Positions 58,175-64,000 of a stretch of DNA of 64,000 bases are shown here, piece after piece; positions within the stretch are counted from its first letter, which is position 1; every line of letters begins with the position of its first letter. The notes under the pieces were generated by a model. It worked only from the letters and a program-made list of their open reading frames with translations. It did no database searches and had not been told where the DNA came from. Both the position numbers and the translations under genes were made by a program. The stretch covers positions 744,001-808,000 of the forward strand of contig NC_052484.1 of the NCBI RefSeq assembly GCF_009730915.1. Direction: 5' to 3'. This DNA is from Dioscorea cayenensis subsp. rotundata (lineage: Eukaryota > Streptophyta > Magnoliopsida > Dioscoreales > Dioscoreaceae).

Positions 58175-59732
58175 CTAATTTGCACGATCTCTGAGCACTT
58201 GCAAGTCCATCTCCATCGAATCAGTTGCTTGGATCTCATAATGTACACCTTCGAGTTCATGCCGAAATCTGTCTTTCGATGTAGCGTACAACATCTTGGC
58301 ACGAATACGGGAGGTCGAAGGAGACCTATATTGATACAAAAACAATTTCAATTCATTCTAGTTTTCAAATAACATTCTGTTCACCTTTTTCTACACATAA
58401 GTAAAACTTTGTAATTTTAAAAGCTATCAGCATTGCTTAAAATTACGATAATAATTAAACTATAAGAATAATGCATAAGACTCAGTAAATAAGAAAACCA
58501 GTAATGAATGATGAGAAGCATTGCCTTAACGACAAACAACTAAAAACTAAACAATGATATGAGAGATTGAAAACAATTACCATGCTATGAAAAAGATCTT
58601 GCTCTTCTGGCAGTTATCCTCGGTGACGAAATCGAAGTCATAAACAGCATATCGGCAGTCATTTTCAGGCAATGAGGCAGTGAATTCATCATAACTTTCC
58701 CCCGCTCCTCCTGTTTTCTCAACCACAACCTCTTTTTTCTTCTCATCGATCTTATAAATCACATAGCGATGCACCTTCTTCCTCTGCAATTCCATAAATG
58801 TGCTCTTGCTCTCATCGCTCACTCCCATCCCCGACAACGCATTTGACTACATTAACAAACATACTAATTTAAAATCTTCGAAGTTTAAGTATTTATCATC
58901 AAACTCAAAGGATCAAACAAGAACCCCAAAGAAAAAAATCAAAGACGATATTCTTCTTGGAATCCATCAAATGTCCTTTTGGCTCTGCTTACATTCATAT
59001 ACGTACTTTAAAATCTATACATTTAAAGCATTCGTTATCAAACTCAAAATGATCAAACAAGAAAATAAACAACAAAAATGAGACCTTTCCTTAGAATCTA
59101 CCAAATGTCCTGTTGCTCCTCATCACACAATCCCATTCAAAGACATGCATTTGATTACATAAATGATGCTACTTTAAATCTAAAAAAATTGAAGCATTTA
59201 TCATCAAAATCAAAAAAACAAACAAGAACCTCAAAAAACAAACATCAAAGATGAGATTTTTCTTAGAATCCACCATATGCCCTCTTTCTCTGCCTCATCA
59301 CACACACTCCCATTCTGGAAGACGCACTTGATTCCATTAACAAACATACATTAAAATGTACAAATTTAAAGCATTTATCATCAAACTCAAAGGAACAAAC
59401 AAGAACTCCCAAAAACGAACATCAAAAATGAGATTTTTCTTGGAATCCAACAAATGTGCTCTTGTTATCTCATCCCAAAAGGCTCATTTCAGTACATTAA
59501 CAAACATTCTTTAAAATACACAAATTTGAAGCATTTCTCATCAAAAGCCCCACAAAAATAAACATCAAAAGATGACATTTTGCTTGAAATCCATCACAGA
59601 TTTAGACCAAATTCCAGTAAAACTAAAGCATTAAAAACTCTCTCTAATAATCATACACACAAAACTTTACTACTTAATCAAACAAAAATCATATAAAGAT
59701 GTAGATCTTAAGCTTACCATTCGGATAGACAT
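58175..59732 (-). CDS. ADF: Actin-depolymerizing factor (ADF/cofilin), three exons
   Basis: Exons 59718-59720 (the ATG alone), 58581-58846 and 58175-58325 give 139 residues, the standard plant ADF length, starting [14 protein letters not shown] and ending VLRDRAN. The intron directly after the ATG is the known plant ADF structure. Introns are 871 and 255 bases, with ATG|GTAAGC, GTAG|TCA, CATG|GTAATT and TATAG|GTC. Key features: Ser6, the site whose phosphorylation blocks ADF; the C-terminal half has the long actin-binding helix ([15 protein letters not shown]) and the preceding [15 protein letters not shown] binds G- and F-actin in the cytoplasm and speeds filament severing and turnover. An in-frame ATG 12 bases upstream (59730-59732) would add MSIR, hence the span to 59732; I prefer the shorter form by family length. 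Confidence 0.93.
58798..59610 (-). repeat. ADF intron 1 tandem repeats overlapping exon 2
   Basis: Five degenerate units start at about 58798, 58970, 59105, 59275 and 59452 (about 140-175 bases each). The first includes the exon 2 5' end and acceptor; the others carry decayed copies (ATGTGCTCTTGTTATCTCATC at 59452 against ATGTGCTCTTGCTCTCATCG in the exon). Shared inner blocks are ACATACTTTAAAATC-type and GAGATTTTTCTTGGAATCC. Confidence 0.85.
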
Positions 59733-60075
59733 CGCTCCGAGATCAAAATCAAAGAGAACAAAAAATAAAAAAATGCGAACTTTGATATAATAAGAAGAAA
59801 AAAAATGAGATTTTTTTATCTTTTACTTATATAACACTCTTTAGCCACCGAGAAATGAGACTCAAGAAAGAAACCCAAGGATTTGAAAGCATATGTTTCC
59901 ATTAGTCTTTTTTTAGGTTATTTTTGGGTCTCTTTAGAGTTTTTGTTCAAAAAGATCTCTATTTTGCGGGCTTCGAGACGTCGCGTCACGGCATTAGATC
60001 TTGTGAGAGGTCTGGAACACGTCAGACACTTTGAAAGCCGCTCCATATATTGACACGTGTCCACGTGTATTTTTA
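59733..60075 (-). promoter_or_regulatory. ADF promoter with TATA box and paired ACGTG motifs
   Basis: The minus strand reads GTGTTATATAAGTAAAAG at about 59821-59838, a TATA box roughly 100 bases before the ATG. At 60054-60071 ACACGTGGACACGTGT contains two ACGTG cores, the G-box/ABRE type bound by bZIP and bHLH factors. Their use here is inferred. Confidence 0.5.
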
Positions 60076-61560
60076 AAATATAAGTGTATTAATATGGCTT
60101 GTTTATATGTTATCTTCTTGTTTTGTTGGATAATTAGTTGATAAAATTAGTGGTTGAAAGACTATGATTCATCATCATCTTCTTCTTCTTCTTATTTTTA
60201 ATGATATTTTTAAGGAAAAAAATTATTGCAAGTGTGAGTTCAACCTCAAATTTTATAAAATAATTAAAATGTTTAGCTAATCTTTATATTGTAAGTAAAC
60301 CATTTTTTTTCATTTATATATAAATTTTTTTGAGGATTTTTATTCAAAATTAAGCATATTTTAAAGAACTAACCAATAAATTATTTATTTATTTATTATT
60401 ACTATATTAACTTTTCATAGGCAACTTTGTTGAACTAAAAATAAAAAAGTAATAAATTTGTTAAATTATCTACGTTTGGTCTATTATTAGAAGAAAATTA
60501 AAAATTTAATCTTTATTTGTAGATGAGAAAGAATCTCAACATTCTCTTACTTATCAAACCTTCTAACTTAAAAAGCTTGCTTAAGTCACATAGATATTTA
60601 ACTTTAGAGTTTAAAAAAAAAAAAAAATGCAATCATCTTTTACTTTAAACTCTCAACATAATCATGGTCAAGCATTTAATTAACATAGTTTTCAAAAGAT
60701 AAAAAGAGTTACACTCGAGCATTTATTCCTCTTTAACTTTAGCACAAAGCAAGCATATATGCATTTTTTATAAAAGAAATAATGGTGTATATATATAGTC
60801 TTCTTGAAATTAATATGATAATTAATTGGAAATTAATTAGTATATTTATTGGAAATTAATTAGTATATTTAGAAATGACATCTTCTTCTTGATCTAGTCT
60901 ACATAACTTAACGCACTTCTCTTTGTTATCTTTTGTTAGTCCATGAATGATATCATATATAAATCCAAGTTAGTTTAAACAGATCAACTTTGTTGATTTC
61001 TTTCTCAAACTCATGGTAATTGAATCCAATCTTGGAACATGGTTTTTAAAATGCAGACCACCGCCATATTAATTTTTCCTATTTGGTGTACTAGATAGTT
61101 AATTAGTTTCCACATTGTGCATATATATATATATATCTTTTACTGGATTAATGTCCTTGATGAAATCTAATGCATTACTCAAATATGAATTTAACTTATC
61201 TTCATGTACATACAAGTAATCCAAGTCAATATCATCCTCATTAACTAGTCAATGATCTCAATATATATATATATATATAAGTTTGGAATTTTCCACGTCA
61301 AACTAACACATGCATTCTAAGTCAAAGAAAGCATAAATACAAATGAAACAATTGGCACACAGTTGGCAATTGGCACCATTACATGTTATTCAATATAAAT
61401 AAATAAATATATTTATATAAATATATATATATATATATAACTTAATCGGAAGACATATCACATCGTACACGTGCATGCATGCATGGACGCGCATATATGC
61501 AGTATTGGTCTCTGTATTGGCATATAGTGAACATTTTAGCTCTTGTCCTATTTATGTGTA

Positions 61561-61930
61561 TACTAATTATATAAAATTTAATGGTTTATATTATTTACAT
61601 GGTGCTCATATCATAATATCATCATGTATTTCATATTTTTAAATTTATTTAATAATAATGTGATATATTTCAATAATGTGATAATTAATGTGTATATATA
61701 CCATATATAATACATCATACTACATCATTGATTTCTAGCACTATGTGTATAATATAAATCTTAATGGTTCGTATTATTTACATGGTTTTCACGTGATAAT
61801 ATTGTCATGTACTTCATATTTTAAAATTTAATTAATAATAATGTGGATATATTTCAATAACGTACGTGATAATTAATTACTTGTATGTGCATGGTATATA
61901 AGACATCATACCACGTCATCAATTTGGAAA
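61561..61930. repeat. Two-unit tandem repeat, period about 186
   Basis: Units at about 61561 and 61747 share TAATGGTT(T/C)(A/G)TATTATTTACATGG, TTAATAATAATGTG and ATATTTCAATAA. They differ at many sites, so the duplication is old. Confidence 0.7.
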
Positions 61931-62151
61931 TTTTTTTAATTTTTTTTAAATAATTTCTGTGACATAACTTATTTGCCATGTTAGCAGCCTGCCATGTGTT
62001 TTTTTAAAAAAATAAAAATTTAAATTTAAATTTTTAAAAGTTTTAAATTTTAATATAAATGACAATATTAAATATGATAATTGACGTAATAAGTGATGTC
62101 TTATAAAATTAAATGAAAAAATAAAAATATATTTTCCACTTTGATGACATG

Positions 62152-62184
<33 letters not shown>

Positions 62185-62882
62185 GTCATGAGTGCCTAAA
62201 ATGAAATTTATATGCATGTATGTATGTCAGAAATTTATAATCTTACAATTTTTAATTCAAGTTTATTTGACATATTTTATTTAATTTTGATGCAAAGGTG
62301 AATAAGTTTGTGACAACATTGATTTTTATAATAGATTTGATTTATTTGTTTTTTTGTTTTTCCTCTACTATAAATATGATATTTACTAGAAAATGATCTA
62401 TATTAAAATTGAGTTTTTTTTTTTCTTATCCTCTCAAAATGATAAACAAATCAATAAATTAAAAAATATATTTATTTTTGATATACGTCCAAATAATTAT
62501 ATTTAACTATCCATTCAGTGAAGAAACAGAAAGACACGGTAGCGTACTACGAGGGTGCATTGTTTTGACCAATATAAAAATATGAAATTTCATATATATT
62601 ATTGAACGTTTTGAAAATATAAAAAATAAAACAAAAAATATTATTCTCTCTCATATGAATATATATATACCCACAGCAATGATAAACTGTAAGTCTAAAC
62701 TATTTCAAGCCGGCTATAGAAATTTTTTTCTTTCATATCATTTTATAAAAATTCAAAAACCTAAATAAACTATAATTAGATATATTATGTAGTAAAGTTT
62801 CTGCAAGACAACTTTAAAGCTAAAGAGCTTTCATAATAAGATATTAACATATGTTGTTAAAATTATATCCATACTTTATTAA

Positions 62883-62887
<5 letters not shown>

Positions 62888-62930
<43 letters not shown>
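62888..62930. repeat. (TA)n microsatellite
   Basis: Over 20 TA units. A second tract of about 14 units is at 62155-62182. Confidence 0.9.
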
Positions 62931-62931
<1 letters not shown>

Positions 62932-64000
62932 GAAATATAGAGAAATCACATTAGAAATGTGTTCAGATATGGAATTAATACCTTAATATATATAGTTGCC
63001 CTTTCATTCTATGTTAGCTAAGATTTAAACATGCTTCTTTGATAATAATATGAACATGCAATGTAAAAAAATGGGTCCAAATAAATTGAGAGGTTGTCCG
63101 CATATATATATATAATATAAGAATAATTAATAATGTGATGAAGCAGTCATTATCCATTGATTGCATTTTCATAAGTTGATGATATGAGTTGGAGATTGAC
63201 AGCTGCAAGTACAAGTTGATGTTTGAAAACAAAATTGTATTTTGTTTTCTTGCAAAGCACTTCATTCAGCATATCATAATCAAAAGCACTGTTGAGTTTT
63301 TAACCTTTTTGGAAAATCACAACAACATTATGATCTCTTTCTTTATATATAATGACAATAACAATAACAATAAATTATTATTAAAATTATATTAGATTAA
63401 TTCAGAGTGAAAGCTTTTATTTGCACTTTTGGGGTTGTTCAAAAATGTTGGCTTGAATGTGCCAAAGTGATCATGCAAACTCTGAATTCAAGGCATTCTT
63501 TTCAAATCTAGTGAGCTTTCATTGCATGATCATCTTATTATTTTTCCAATACTTCTTTGTATTTATAAATATATAAATAAATCTTATATATGTTTTGTAA
63601 ATTTAAAAGACCTTATTAACATTTAAATTTAAGTGCATTATTGATCTCTGTACTATGTCTTTTGTAGGGTATTTTGGTCCTTAGCATTAATCCATAAACT
63701 TTTTTACTTTTCATTAATAAATAAAAGGTGCATATGATTAATTAAAATGGTTGAAACAAGAGTCTTACATCCATTGCAGTCCAATGAATCCATACAAACA
63801 TTAGAAATAGCATTCAAAAGTGAACTATGAATTGTTGATAAATGGGTCCAATAAATAATTAAAAGTTGGCTTGGTATGTAGAATAAATAAACAACTAATG
63901 AGTTGCTCAATAGCAATAAACAAAAACATAAAATAAATATATACAAGTGAAATTTTTTTTGAATTTTATATCTTAAAAAAACTAGCATTGAAAATACTTT

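Larger units (their letters stand above)
60076..64000. other. Intergenic AT-rich DNA, no gene seen
   Basis: No frame with a recognisable domain on either strand. Open frames of 94 and 83 codons near 63.0-64.0 kb are low-complexity. Contents: a tandem pair at 61561-61930, (TA)n tracts at about 61262-61279, 61422-61440, 62155-62182 and 62888-62930, and a small duplication GGAAATTAATTAGTATATTT at 60828-60870. Confidence 0.6.

Noticed and set aside
58798-59610. CRISPR-like or satellite explanation for the regular repeats in ADF intron 1
   Set aside because: Units are long, degenerate and share an exon edge; there are no short identical repeats with unique spacers, and this is plant DNA.
63014-63988. 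Small open frames near the right end
   Set aside because: Low-complexity, AT-driven, with no codon bias or domain that I can see.

Overview
This window looks like nuclear DNA of a flowering plant. Genes have short GT-AG introns, AT-rich intergenic DNA carries many microsatellites, and the repeats are Copia and Ty3 LTR fossils, plant L1-type LINEs, SINE-like elements and a Mutator-type MITE. I cannot name the species. No bacterial, organellar or CRISPR features are present.

Layout. 1-11.7 kb: three relatives of a small four-helix membrane protein (TM-1 apparently intact, TM-2 altered at both ends, TM-3 a pseudogene), with a three-exon plant-mobile-domain-like gene (4.8-7.6 kb) lying between two direct repeats. 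11.8-15.4 kb: a broken Ty3 fossil with a MITE and a solo LTR nested in it. 16.3-59.7 kb: a minus-strand array of six P69-like subtilase genes (SBT-1 to SBT-6). SBT-2 (19.9-22.3 kb) and SBT-6 (55.0-57.4 kb) look intact. SBT-1 and SBT-4 carry frameshifts and SBT-5 carries a single one. SBT-3 is spread over 24.6-35.3 kb because a LINE, a solo LTR and a young Copia element landed in it. All six share one phase-1 intron at the same codon.

The last three subtilases belong to a repeated block: TM-gene remnant, SINE-like element, subtilase, then an actin-depolymerizing factor (ADF) gene. The ADF gene at 58.2-59.7 kb is complete (three exons, 139 residues). Those at 40.2-42.0 kb and 50.5-50.7 kb are relics. 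ADF intron 1 is made of degenerate tandem units of about 140-175 bp that carry the start of exon 2. Copia fossils, LINE pieces and an LTR-like fragment fill 42.0-46.5 and 50.7-53.2 kb. From 60.1 kb to the end I see no gene, only AT-rich DNA with (TA)n tracts and one two-unit tandem repeat.

Functional reading. The subtilases are predicted secreted serine proteases with a signal peptide, inhibitor I9 prodomain, S8 domain with a PA insert and an Fn3-like tail. Their closest resemblance, from memory of family sequences, is to the tomato P69 group, which is also tandemly arrayed. ADF acts separately, in actin turnover, and appears to be a passenger of the segmental duplication. The main interest lies in how the array grew and decayed, in the intron-exon repeat of ADF, and in the unusual residue after the catalytic Asp in several copies.
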